Shown: piece by piece, positions 50,545 to 59,197 of the stretch
Layout: the number at the start of each line of letters is the position of its first letter
How positions within the stretch are numbered: position 1 is the first letter of the stretch
NCBI RefSeq assembly: GCF_001984195.1
Contig: NZ_MTQN01000012.1
Location: 1,178,001 to 1,242,000, forward strand
Source: Kribbella sp. ALI-6-A
Lineage (GTDB): Bacteria > Actinomycetota > Actinomycetes > Propionibacteriales > Kribbellaceae
DNA length: 64,000 nt
Direction: 5' to 3'
Position numbers and translations under genes: made by a program
The notes under the pieces: generated by a model
The model's input: only the letters and a program-made list of their open reading frames with translations
What the model was told of the DNA's origin: nothing
The model's database searches: none

Positions 50545-51579
50545 TCAGCCCCGCAGCATCAGGCAAACGTCGCCGAACTCGTGCCAAAGGTAGTGCTGCT
50601 CCAGCGCCGCGTCGTACGCCTGCTGGACGACGGCACCGCCGACGACGGACTCGAGCAGGAGCAGGTGGGACGCCTCGGGCGCGTGCATGCCGGTGATCAG
50701 CCCGTCCACGACCACGGCCGGCCGGTCGGGGCCGAGGACCAGCTCGGTCCAGCCGCTCGACGCCGCGACGGATCCGTCCGGTCGCGCTGCCGACTCGATC
50801 GCGCGTACTGCTGTCGTGCCGACGGCGATCACCCTGCCGCCGTTGGCCTTCACCCAGTTGACCAGCCGTGCGGTGGGTTCGGATACGGCGTACCGCTCGG
50901 GCAAGGGTGGTTCGTGGCTCTCCAGTGACGACACTCCGCAGTGCAGCAGGATCGGCGCGATCAGTACGCCGGCCGCCGCCAGCTGACTGACCAGCTCGAA
51001 GCTGAACGGCCTGCCCGCGCTCGGCATCTCCGCCGAACCCGGCTGGTTGGCGAACACGGTTTCGTAGAACCCGAGCGGCCACTGCCGGTCGACGTACTTG
51101 TAGGTGATCGGCCGCCCGTGCTTGCGCAGGTACGCGACCACGTCGGCCGCCGGGGGCTGCGCCCGCCACAACCGCGTCAAGCCTGGCTGGTACGGCCCCA
51201 GCAGCGTCAGTACGCCGTCCGGCAGCTCCACCTGGTCACCGGTCGACGCGTCCAGCATCGGCGATCCCCCGCTGCGCAGCTCGACCACCCAGGTGCCGTC
51301 GTCCAGCGCTGTCGAGAAGTGCACGACCACCGGTGTCACGCCGGCCCCGCTCACCCACGAGCCGTCGACAGCCGCGGCCAAGGTGCCGGACGTGTTCACC
51401 AGCAACAGATCGCCGGGCCGCAGGTGTTCGCCGATCCGGTCGAATCGGGTGTGCTTCACGGCCGACCCCTCCGCGACCAGAAGCTTCACCTCATCCCGGG
51501 CCAGCCCGCGGGCCTCCGGCGGCTCGACCGCGTTCAGCTCGTCGGGCAGCGTGAATCGGGTCTGTGGATGGACTTTCAC
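50545..51579 (-). CDS. QueA-like SAM:tRNA ribosyltransferase-isomerase homologue
   Basis: 344 residues. It begins FTLPDELNAVEPPEARGLARDEVKLLV and keeps RPGDLLLVNTSGTLAA, PITYKY, YETVFA, FSFELVSQL and HAPEASHLLLL, which mark the QueA fold. True QueA transfers ribose from SAM to 7-aminomethyl-7-deazaguanine in tRNA. Sequence is diverged and no tgt/queC-type neighbours are present, so the substrate may differ. GTG 51579 overlaps the SDR stop by GTGA, so the two are translationally coupled. Confidence 0.8.
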   Translation of the reverse strand: MKVHPQTRFTLPDELNAVEPPEARGLARDEVKLLVAEGSAVKHTRFDRIGEHLRPGDLLLVNTSGTLAAAVDGSWVSGAGVTPVVVHFSTALDDGTWVVELRSGGSPMLDASTGDQVELPDGVLTLLGPYQPGLTRLWRAQPPAADVVAYLRKHGRPITYKYVDRQWPLGFYETVFANQPGSAEMPSAGRPFSFELVSQLAAAGVLIAPILLHCGVSSLESHEPPLPERYAVSEPTARLVNWVKANGGRVIAVGTTAVRAIESAARPDGSVAASSGWTELVLGPDRPAVVVDGLITGMHAPEASHLLLLESVVGGAVVQQAYDAALEQHYLWHEFGDVCLMLRG

Positions 51580-52292
51580 GACGTCACCGCCGGTGCGAAC
51601 TCGGCCGCCCGGTAGCGACCACTCGCCGGCCGGCTGTCCAGCAACCCGAGCAACGCCGGTACGACGGTCGCCGGCTCGGGCCGGTCGGAGATGTCCTCAC
51701 CAGGGAAGGCGGCCTGGTGCATCGCGGTCCGCAGGTCGCCGGGATCGACGGCGTACACGGCGAGCTCGGGATGCTCCGCGCCGAGCACCGCGCTCGCGTG
51801 GTCCAGCGCGGCCTTCGCCGAGCCGTAGCCGCCCCAGCCTTCGTAGGCCTCGACGGCGGCGTCGGAGCTGATGTTGAGCACGATGCCCGAGGCCTTGCTC
51901 AGTTCGGGAATCAGCGCCTGGGTCAACGCGATCGGCGCGATCACGTCGACTTCGTACACCCGGCGCAGCTCCTGCAGGTCGGCGCCGGCCAACCGCTGCA
52001 AGGGGCTCGGCCCGAGGTAACTCGCGTTGTTCACCAGCAGATCCAGCCGGCCGAGCTCGCCGACCGCCTCGACCAGATCAGCGCGGTGTTCGGCGTCGGT
52101 CACATCGCCGGCCAGGGGAACCACATCGGTGTTCGCGGCCAACGTGTCGGCCGCGTCCTTGAGCGCGTCGGCGCCGCGGGCGTCGATGATCAGGGCCCAG
52201 CCGCGCTCGGCCAGGCCCTGGGCCAGTGCCAGCCCGAGCCCGGCCGAGGCGCCGGTGACCAGAGCAACGGGACGATTCTGTGAAGAAGTCAT
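51576..52292 (-). CDS. SDR-family oxidoreductase coupled to the QueA homologue
   Basis: 238 residues. TGASAGLG cofactor loop, NNAS, NISSDA with the catalytic Ser, and YGSAK for the Tyr/Lys pair. ATG 52292 is preferred over ATG 52307. It is the first gene of a two-gene unit with the QueA-like protein, which may help define that protein's pathway. Confidence 0.85.
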   Translation of the reverse strand: MTSSQNRPVALVTGASAGLGLALAQGLAERGWALIIDARGADALKDAADTLAANTDVVPLAGDVTDAEHRADLVEAVGELGRLDLLVNNASYLGPSPLQRLAGADLQELRRVYEVDVIAPIALTQALIPELSKASGIVLNISSDAAVEAYEGWGGYGSAKAALDHASAVLGAEHPELAVYAVDPGDLRTAMHQAAFPGEDISDRPEPATVVPALLGLLDSRPASGRYRAAEFAPAVTS

Positions 52293-52338
52293 GCCCGCCA
52301 CTCTCATCGTTCAAGTGGACTTGAGGTCAACCCTTCGG

Positions 52339-54564
52339 TCAGGACGTGTAGATCTCGTACTCCGAGAGCTGACCGGCGGGCCAGCCCGTGTTGCCGGTGA
52401 AGGTGAGGCGGACGTAGCGGGCGCCGACAGCGCTGGGCAGCGTGATCGTGGCGGTGTTACCGGTTCCTGGGTCGAAGGTGCGACCGGCCGCCCCGGCGAG
52501 CTGGGTGTACGCCGATCCGGTGGTGCTGCCGTGCACCGCGATGGTCTGCGTGCGGGTCGCCCACGCCGCGCTCGGTGGGAGTTTCAGGACCAGCCGCTTG
52601 ACGTTCTGGGTGCTGCCGAGGTCGACGGTGAGCGACTGTGGCCAGGCGTTGTTCGCGCTTTCCCAATAGCTGTTGGCGTTTCCGTCGACGGTGTTGGCCG
52701 GTGTGTAGTTCTGCACCTGGCTGGTCGCGGTGACCGGCTTGCCTGCCGCGAGGTTGCCGGTCGGCTGACCGGGATCGGTGCCGCCGCCGGTCCCGGGCTC
52801 GACCCAGGTGCAACCACTCCACGTCGAGTCCCAGCCGCTGTTGCCGGCTCCACGGTTCACTGCGAACGTCCCGCTGGGATAGGCGCAGTTGTAGACGCCG
52901 GCCCGTCCGACTCCAGTGGCCCGGACGTTGCTGACCGTCGCCGATCCGGTCGTCTCGGCCTGGAAGGCGAACGTCCCGGCACCTTCGATCGACCCGCCGT
53001 CCACGATCACGTTCTGGACCGCCCGTCCGGCGCCGCCACCGTCGACGAACTGGTACGCCGACCACGGGCTGGCGACCAACCGGTTGTTCGTCAGCCTGAC
53101 CTGGGCGTTGATCGGGCTGTCGTACGCGTCCACCCGGATCGCGCCGTGCGGGTGGTTCTGTCCCCAGTTCGGGTTCATCGACCCGGTCCGGACCAGGGTG
53201 TTGCCGGAGACGTTGATCGTCCCGGCCAGCGGGAAGAACGGCGACCCGAACGACTGGTTCGAGATCGCGATGCCGCCGCCGAGCGGGTTGGTGTCCTGGA
53301 TGAGGTTGTCCCGCACCGTCATGTCGGTACCGCCGTAGATCGCGATGCCGTTCGCCAGGTTCGGCTGCACGATCGTGTTGTTGGCGAACACCGAGCTCCG
53401 GTTGGCCGCGTGCAGCGACCAGGCGGCCAGCGCGTCGTCACCGGTGTTGCGCAGGTAGTTGTTCCGCACCTGCGCGTTGTACGCCGTCCCGTTCAGGTTC
53501 AGGCCGTCGGCGGTGAGGTCGTAGAAGCGGTTGTTCTCGACCACCAGGTTGTCGTTGTTGCCGGTCAGCCAGAGCCCTACCTTGAGGTGCTGCAGCCACA
53601 GGCCGGAGACCACCGAGTTGGGGCCGAGGCTGCCGTTGACGAAGTTGTCCGGCGAGTAGTCGTTCCGTTCGGTCACCTCGCCGATCACGGCGAAGTCGTG
53701 CAGCCGCACGTTGCCGCCGCCGTTCGGGCGATCGATCAGATGGTGGCTGAGCAGCGTCGAGTGCCAGCGCCCGGCGCCGCGGATCGTCACGCCGTCGGGG
53801 TTGATCGTGCCACCGACCTTGTACCGGCCCGGCGGAATCCAGACCACGCCGCCGGAACCGCGGGCCGCGTCGATCGCCTGCTGGATCGCGCCGGTCGAGT
53901 CGTTGGCTCCGTTCGGGTCGGCGCCGCGACTGGTGATCGAGATCGATCCGGCCGGCTGACCGGCCGGCCCGGCGACGTTCTCGAACTCGACGTCGTCGAT
54001 GGTGTACGGGCCGGCGGTGTTCTCGCCGTCGACCTGGAGCTTGATCTTCGCGCCGGCGTTCACGGTCCGGCCGAGTTGCAGCCGCGCGTGGTCGTAGAGC
54101 TTGTGGGTGCGCGACCCGGCGATCCAGCTGGTGTCGAGATAGCTGTACTTCGAGGTGACGGCGAGCTGCTGGGACAGCTTCTGGCCGTCGATGTAGACCG
54201 ACAGGGTGCCGGAGCGGCCGTCCGGAACGGCGTACGCGACGGTGATCGCGTTGGTGGTGGCCGGCGCGGTGAACTCGACGTACTGGCCGCCGTTGAGCGT
54301 GACGGCCTGGCGGTTCGAGGCTTCGGCAGCGAGGGTGCCCTGGGTGTAGCTGGGGCCGATCTTGCTGCCGTTGGTGGCCGAGTGCTCGGCCTCGACGATG
54401 GTGAAGGGCAGCGACGCACCGACGGCTTGGACGGCGGCCGGCGTTGTGGGGGCGGCGACGGCGGGGGACAAGCCGATGGCTGCGAGGGCGGAGGTCGCGG
54501 TGACGGCGAGCGCGGTGATCCGGCGGCCGGGACGCCTGGGGGCGGGATCTCTGGGGGCGGACAT
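52339..54564 (-). CDS. Secreted right-handed beta-helix protein with CBM6-like and discoidin-like domains (GH87/mycodextranase-like)
   Basis: 741 residues. Signal peptide at 1-38 (RRPGRRITALAVTATSALAAIGL). An N-terminal CBM6-like module (FTIVEAEHSATNG to YTIDDVEFENV, about 50-190) precedes a pectate-lyase-type helix with GVVWIPPGRYKVGGTI, FYDLTADGLNLNGTAYNAQVRNNYLRNTGDDALAAWS and TINVSGNTLV. After a GGGTDPGQ linker, a discoidin/F5-8C module (about 610-741) ends in EYEIYTS. The combination resembles alpha-1,3-glucanases of GH87. ATG 54564. Catalytic residues cannot be fixed by eye. Confidence 0.8.
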   Translation of the reverse strand: MSAPRDPAPRRPGRRITALAVTATSALAAIGLSPAVAAPTTPAAVQAVGASLPFTIVEAEHSATNGSKIGPSYTQGTLAAEASNRQAVTLNGGQYVEFTAPATTNAITVAYAVPDGRSGTLSVYIDGQKLSQQLAVTSKYSYLDTSWIAGSRTHKLYDHARLQLGRTVNAGAKIKLQVDGENTAGPYTIDDVEFENVAGPAGQPAGSISITSRGADPNGANDSTGAIQQAIDAARGSGGVVWIPPGRYKVGGTINPDGVTIRGAGRWHSTLLSHHLIDRPNGGGNVRLHDFAVIGEVTERNDYSPDNFVNGSLGPNSVVSGLWLQHLKVGLWLTGNNDNLVVENNRFYDLTADGLNLNGTAYNAQVRNNYLRNTGDDALAAWSLHAANRSSVFANNTIVQPNLANGIAIYGGTDMTVRDNLIQDTNPLGGGIAISNQSFGSPFFPLAGTINVSGNTLVRTGSMNPNWGQNHPHGAIRVDAYDSPINAQVRLTNNRLVASPWSAYQFVDGGGAGRAVQNVIVDGGSIEGAGTFAFQAETTGSATVSNVRATGVGRAGVYNCAYPSGTFAVNRGAGNSGWDSTWSGCTWVEPGTGGGTDPGQPTGNLAAGKPVTATSQVQNYTPANTVDGNANSYWESANNAWPQSLTVDLGSTQNVKRLVLKLPPSAAWATRTQTIAVHGSTTGSAYTQLAGAAGRTFDPGTGNTATITLPSAVGARYVRLTFTGNTGWPAGQLSEYEIYTS

Positions 54565-54686
54565 AAGAGGCACCTTCCTCGGGGGCGGAGGGGAGGAATT
54601 TCGCCACACCTTAAGGATGGGAACATCTTTCTGCAATAGTTCGACTGCTTTGCGCAACTTCGCGACAGGTGTCGAGTGCTGCCACT

Positions 54687-56903
54687 ATGACGTGCGTGAC
54701 TGGGCTACGTGAGCGGTGGAACGACCTCCTGCCGGACGCGGCCGCGCTGGCGGACGACCTGGTCGCGCGCTACCGGGTGGACGATCGGCGCGCCTACCGC
54801 GAGCAGTACCTGCAGGGAGTCCTGGACGCGCTCGGCGTCCTGGACCAGCTCAGCACCGATCCGACCGCGGTCTACCTCGCCGCCTGGTTCCACCGCGCGG
54901 TCCACGAGCCCGGAGGCCGACCGGCCGCCGACGCCGAAGCGTCCGCCGTACTGGCTGAGCAGAAGCTGCCGTCGTACGGCGTGACCTCGACCCGGACCGC
55001 CGAGGTCGCACGGCTGGTCCGGCTGACCGTCACCTCAGCGTCTCCCGACGCCGGCCCGAACGCCGACGTCCTGCTCGACGCCGTCAACGCGACCCTGGCC
55101 GGCCCGAGCTACGCGGTGCACGCCGCCGAGCTCCGCCGAGACGGCGACGACCGTGTCACGACGGTCAAACAGCGTCACGCCGCGGTCCGCGAACTGCTCG
55201 ACGGGCCGATCTACCGCACTCAGCTCGGCCGCGACCGGTACGACGCGGCCGCGCGCGCCAACCTCGCCCGCGAGCTCGAGCTCCTGGACGCCGAGATCCC
55301 CGCGCCCTGGCGTGGGTGGCGCCGCGCGGCGCTGATCGGCGTCGCGGCGGTCAGCCCGCTCGTCGCGGCGTTCGCTGCCTTTGTGGCGACAGACACGCGG
55401 TGGCAGTCTTCGATCCGCGCGGAGTCCGCCTGGCGGCCGGGACTGCTCTGTGTGCTCGCCCTCGTCGCGGTCCCGCTGCTCTTCGCCGGCGCTCGGCGCA
55501 GTGATCGGTGGGCCAGGATCGGTACGGGCCTGGTGACTGTCGCCGCAGCGGCGGGACTGGTGGTCGCGATCGTGCTGATCCCGGACCACACCGCCTCGAA
55601 CGGGCCCGGTGAACGGGTTCCGCTGGTGGTCGTCTCACTCGCCCTGCTGCTGCTCGGCGGTCTCGCCGCGTTCGTCTCGGCGTCGCTGACCGGACCGCTG
55701 CCGGCGCCCAACCGGGGTCAGCTCCTGGCCGGCGCCACGGCGGCCGCACTGGTCGTCGCCGCCACCGTCTTCGTCGCGGCCCCGATCGGTCGTGAGTACG
55801 TGCTGAGCGCGAACGAGCGCGTCACCGGGACGACCGCGCCCGAAGCCGCGGAGCTGCGGTCGGAACTGACCGGGCGAATCGCCTGGGAGAGCCCGGCCAG
55901 TTCGCTGCGGGCCGAGGCCGTCGGCGTCCCGACCCGCTACGGCATCGCCATCGCCCGGCAGACCGGCTCGGTCGAGCTGCTCGCTCCGGGGACCGGCGAC
56001 GTGCTGTGGCGCTACTCCCGGGCCGACTCCGACGACCGCCCCAAGCTGTCCGTCACGGGTGGCGGCCGGTTCGTGCTCGCGGAGTTCGACGACATCGGCT
56101 ACCTCCTGCTCGACGCGGCCACTGGCCACCGCGCGGCAGCCTGGCCGCGCGGCACGCGGGACCACACGCTGGAGAACGCCGATCCGCTGCTGACCGGAGA
56201 GCAGGTCGCCAAGGGGTCGGACAAGTTGCGTGGCGTGAACGACGACGGTGAGGCGCGCTGGACGTTCGAGCCCGGCCGGTGCACCAGCATCACCGCCACC
56301 GCCACCGCGGACACGGTGGTCACGTTCCTCAACCGCAGCTGCGGTGACGCGACGGACGAGATGACCGCGCTGGATCTCGAGACCGGCAAGCAGCTGTGGT
56401 CCCGGCCGGCGGACTGGGTCGGCGACACCGAGGTGACGGTCGACGATCTGGTGATCGGTGTGGAAGCGCGCGCCGGCTCCCGCGGGACGCTGGTCGCTCT
56501 CGAGGCACGCAGCGGCGAGGTCGCCTGGCGCTGGCCGCTTCCCGCTGCCTGGACCTGCAACAGCAAAGTGGTCTCGGCCGGCCAGCAGGTGGTTCTGCTG
56601 AACTGTCCCTCCGCGGCGAGCAGGTCGACCGCGGTTGTCGCCACGGTCGTCGACGCCCGGACCGGGGAACTCGCCTGGCAGCAGACAGTTCCCGGCTTCG
56701 TCGGCAAAGACGTCGCGGTCACCACCGACGCGCGGGTCGTCTGGCTCCAGGAGACGGGCAGAGCGTGCGATCTGATGGTGCTCGGCCAGACCGGTCAGCG
56801 CCGGGTCACGCTGCCGGAGGGCATTGTCTGCCGGCGCGGCGTCCACGCGGCCGGCAACCAGGTTCTGGTGTCGGGCGAGAACGCGGTCATCGCCCTGCAG
56901 TGA
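54687..56903 (+). CDS. Three-part protein: degenerate HD-like domain, membrane region, PQQ-type propeller
   Basis: 738 residues. Residues 1-200 resemble 'predicted metal-dependent HD phosphohydrolase' (YREQYLQGVLDALGVLDQL, then YLAAWFHRAVHEPG), but the usual HD pair reads HR and the first His is Tyr/Arg. About five membrane helices lie at 205-385. Residues 400-738 repeat strands such as GTGDVLWRYS, LDLETGKQLWSRP, LEARSGEVAWRWP and VDARTGELAWQQ, a PQQ/WD-like beta-propeller outside the membrane. Role unknown; a sensor with an inactive HD domain is inference. ATG 54687 is divergent from the GH87-like gene. Confidence 0.7.
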   Translation: MTCVTGLRERWNDLLPDAAALADDLVARYRVDDRRAYREQYLQGVLDALGVLDQLSTDPTAVYLAAWFHRAVHEPGGRPAADAEASAVLAEQKLPSYGVTSTRTAEVARLVRLTVTSASPDAGPNADVLLDAVNATLAGPSYAVHAAELRRDGDDRVTTVKQRHAAVRELLDGPIYRTQLGRDRYDAAARANLARELELLDAEIPAPWRGWRRAALIGVAAVSPLVAAFAAFVATDTRWQSSIRAESAWRPGLLCVLALVAVPLLFAGARRSDRWARIGTGLVTVAAAAGLVVAIVLIPDHTASNGPGERVPLVVVSLALLLLGGLAAFVSASLTGPLPAPNRGQLLAGATAAALVVAATVFVAAPIGREYVLSANERVTGTTAPEAAELRSELTGRIAWESPASSLRAEAVGVPTRYGIAIARQTGSVELLAPGTGDVLWRYSRADSDDRPKLSVTGGGRFVLAEFDDIGYLLLDAATGHRAAAWPRGTRDHTLENADPLLTGEQVAKGSDKLRGVNDDGEARWTFEPGRCTSITATATADTVVTFLNRSCGDATDEMTALDLETGKQLWSRPADWVGDTEVTVDDLVIGVEARAGSRGTLVALEARSGEVAWRWPLPAAWTCNSKVVSAGQQVVLLNCPSAASRSTAVVATVVDARTGELAWQQTVPGFVGKDVAVTTDARVVWLQETGRACDLMVLGQTGQRRVTLPEGIVCRRGVHAAGNQVLVSGENAVIALQ

Positions 56904-56906
56904 GCC

Positions 56907-58472
56907 TCAGGCCTCGGGCAGCAGGATGCCCGGGCTGAGAATGTTGCCTGGATCAACGATTCGCTTGACCGCGCGCAGACTGCCGATCGCGAGCGCTCCG
57001 ACCTCGGCGGCGTACGCGTCGCGGTGGTCGGTGCCCACCCCGTGGTGATGCGTGATCGTCCCGCCGGCCGCGGCGATCGCCGTACCGGCTGCTGCTTTCG
57101 CCTGCCGCCATTGGTGAATCGGGTCGGCCGCCTGGGCGCAGACGACGGTGAAGTAGAGCGACGCGCCGGTCTCGTAGACGTGCGACACGTGGCACAGGAC
57201 CAACGGCGGCGTACCTTGCCCGCCGAGCGAGTTCGCCAGCGCTTCGGTGACAGCCGTCTTGAGCGCCGGCAGCTTCGACCAGAACGCGGCGGTCTCCAGC
57301 GTCTCCACCAGCGCACCTTCGTCGAGCAGCGGATCACGCAGGTACGGCGCGCGGTACCGGCCCTTGCGCCACGTCTCGCCGGGACCTTCGCCGAGGCACT
57401 CGCCACCCGCAGCCGAGAGCACCTCGGCCACAGCGGCTCGGCGTACGGCGGTCGCCGTGCCCTCGAAGCCGACGATCACCTGGACGCCGCTCGCGCTGCC
57501 GAGCACGTCGGGGTCGGCCAGGTTGACGGCCGTCTCGGCCTCGTCCGACAGCCGCAGCACGGTCGGCAGCGGTCCGTCCTGCGCGAGCCGGCGCACGGCG
57601 TCGAGTCCCTGCGCGAAGCTGCCGAACCGCCAGCCCTCGAAGAACCGCTCGACCGGACGCGGGCGGATCCGCACCACGACCGAGGTGATGATCCCGAGCG
57701 CGCCCTCCGATCCGAGCCACAGCTGCCGCAGGTCAGGCCCGGCGGCGGACATCGGCGCCCGGCCCAGCTCGACGGTCCCGCGCGGTGTCGCCACGGTCAG
57801 GCCGACCACCATCTGGTCGAACCGGCCGTAGCCCGCCGACGACTGCCCGCTCGACCGCGTCGCGGCGTACCCGCCGATCGACGCGCCTTCGTAGGACTGG
57901 GGGAAGTGGCCGAGGGTGTAACCCCGCGCGGCCAGCGCCGCCTCCGCGGCGGTCCCGCGCATCCCGGCCTGCAGCCGTGCCGTCCGGGAGATCTCGTCGA
58001 GTTCGCTCAACTGGTCGAGCCGGCGCAGATCCACCGTCACGAACGGTGTGGACGGCGCCAACCCTCCGACGACCGACGTTCCGCCGGCGTACGGGGCGAC
58101 GGCGAGGCCCAGCTCGGTGCATAGCTCGAGCAGGCGCAGCACGTCGTCGTGCGATCCGGGGAAGACCACGGCCTCCGGCATGTCCGACCGGTCGCCCGCC
58201 CGGAAGCGCAGGAGATCGGGGGTGGAGTAGCCGCGCGTGTGCGCCCAGCGGGTCTCGCCGTCGACCTTCACGTACTCGGCGCCGAGCAGGTCGACCAGAG
58301 CCTCCGGAACAGTTCCGTCGGCGGGAAGATCTTTCTGCTCGGCTCTAACCGGCCGCCGGACGCCGAGGTGCTGGAGCGCTGCGAGCGCGGCGTCGGGTAC
58401 GTCGACCGGCTGGTCCGGGTCACCCCAGCGACCGGGCGTGAGTTGCACCACCGGCAGGTCGGACTCGGTCAT
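56907..58472 (-). CDS. FAD-linked oxidase, alkyl-DHAP synthase-like
   Basis: 521 residues. A FAD_binding_4 domain (VVFPGSHDDVLRLLELCTE, VAPYAGGTSVVGG, GSEGALGIITSVVVRIRPRP) and a C-terminal FAD-oxidase domain with THHHGVGTDHRD and VDPGNILSPGILL follow the AGPS pattern. ATG 58472 with GGGGAG upstream. It is divergent from a TetR-glpD pair; the same three-gene arrangement occurs in Mycobacterium tuberculosis (Rv2249c-Rv2251). Reaction on a DHAP-like or ether-lipid substrate is inferred. Confidence 0.88.
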   Translation of the reverse strand: MTESDLPVVQLTPGRWGDPDQPVDVPDAALAALQHLGVRRPVRAEQKDLPADGTVPEALVDLLGAEYVKVDGETRWAHTRGYSTPDLLRFRAGDRSDMPEAVVFPGSHDDVLRLLELCTELGLAVAPYAGGTSVVGGLAPSTPFVTVDLRRLDQLSELDEISRTARLQAGMRGTAAEAALAARGYTLGHFPQSYEGASIGGYAATRSSGQSSAGYGRFDQMVVGLTVATPRGTVELGRAPMSAAGPDLRQLWLGSEGALGIITSVVVRIRPRPVERFFEGWRFGSFAQGLDAVRRLAQDGPLPTVLRLSDEAETAVNLADPDVLGSASGVQVIVGFEGTATAVRRAAVAEVLSAAGGECLGEGPGETWRKGRYRAPYLRDPLLDEGALVETLETAAFWSKLPALKTAVTEALANSLGGQGTPPLVLCHVSHVYETGASLYFTVVCAQAADPIHQWRQAKAAAGTAIAAAGGTITHHHGVGTDHRDAYAAEVGALAIGSLRAVKRIVDPGNILSPGILLPEA

Positions 58473-58525
58473 GCGGAACTCCCCAAAGGTGATGATCGGA
58501 GGTACCGTCCGACTGTTCCGGCACC

Positions 58526-58556
58526 TCACGAGTCGCTGATACACTCTGACGCGTGA
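58526..58556. promoter_or_regulatory. Inverted repeat over a -10-like TACACT in the divergent promoter
   Basis: TCACGAGTC (58526-58534) and GACGCGTGA (58548-58556) match as inverted arms at eight of nine positions with a 13-base spacer. TACACT at 58540-58545 lies within, eight bases before the first possible start. Autorepression by the TetR encoded immediately downstream fits. Confidence 0.5.
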
Positions 58557-59197
58557 TGTCTCAGCGTAGCAGCGACCTCAGTGATCTCGGGGCCACCCCG
58601 TCCGCCCGGCCCGCGCCGGCGAACGCGATCGGGGAGGAGCGGATCCTCGACGCGGCGTACGAGCTGCTGCTCGCGATCGGCATGCGCCGGATGACGATGG
58701 CCGACATCGCCCGGCACGCCGAGGTCTCCCGCGCGACGCTGTATCGCCGCTGGCCGAACGTGCAGGCCGTGGTGGCCGCGCTGATGACCCGGGAGTGGAC
58801 CACCGCGCTGATGTCCGCCTTCCAGCCCGACGCCGTGGACGGACGGTCGCGGCTGGTCGAAGGTGTGGTCGAGGTGGTCGGCAAGACCCGGACGCACCCG
58901 TTGATGCGCAAGATCATCGAGCTCGACCCCGAGTTCCTCACGCCGTACCTGCTGGAGCGCCGGGGCAGCAGCACGGTCGCGCATCTCGCGCTGGTCGCCG
59001 AGGGCATCAAGGCCGGGCAGGCCGACGGTTCGATCCGGGCCGGCGACCCCGACTGGCTGTCCCGCCAGATCATCCTGGTCTCGCTGGCCTCGGCGGTCTC
59101 CGGGCCGGTGCTCGCCACTCACGAGGAGTATCCCCGCCTCGACGAGGAGCTGCGCGCGATGCTGACCCGCTACCTGGTGCCGGACCCACCGTCATGA
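58556..59197 (+). CDS. TetR-family regulator coupled to glpD
   Basis: 213 residues. The HTH is ILDAAYELLLAIGMRRMT, then MADIARHAEVSRATLYRRW. ATG 58556 (GTG 58553 possible), likely a leaderless message. The stop overlaps the glpD ATG (ATGA). It probably controls both glpD and the divergent AGPS-like gene. Confidence 0.87.
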   Translation: MSQRSSDLSDLGATPSARPAPANAIGEERILDAAYELLLAIGMRRMTMADIARHAEVSRATLYRRWPNVQAVVAALMTREWTTALMSAFQPDAVDGRSRLVEGVVEVVGKTRTHPLMRKIIELDPEFLTPYLLERRGSSTVAHLALVAEGIKAGQADGSIRAGDPDWLSRQIILVSLASAVSGPVLATHEEYPRLDEELRAMLTRYLVPDPPS

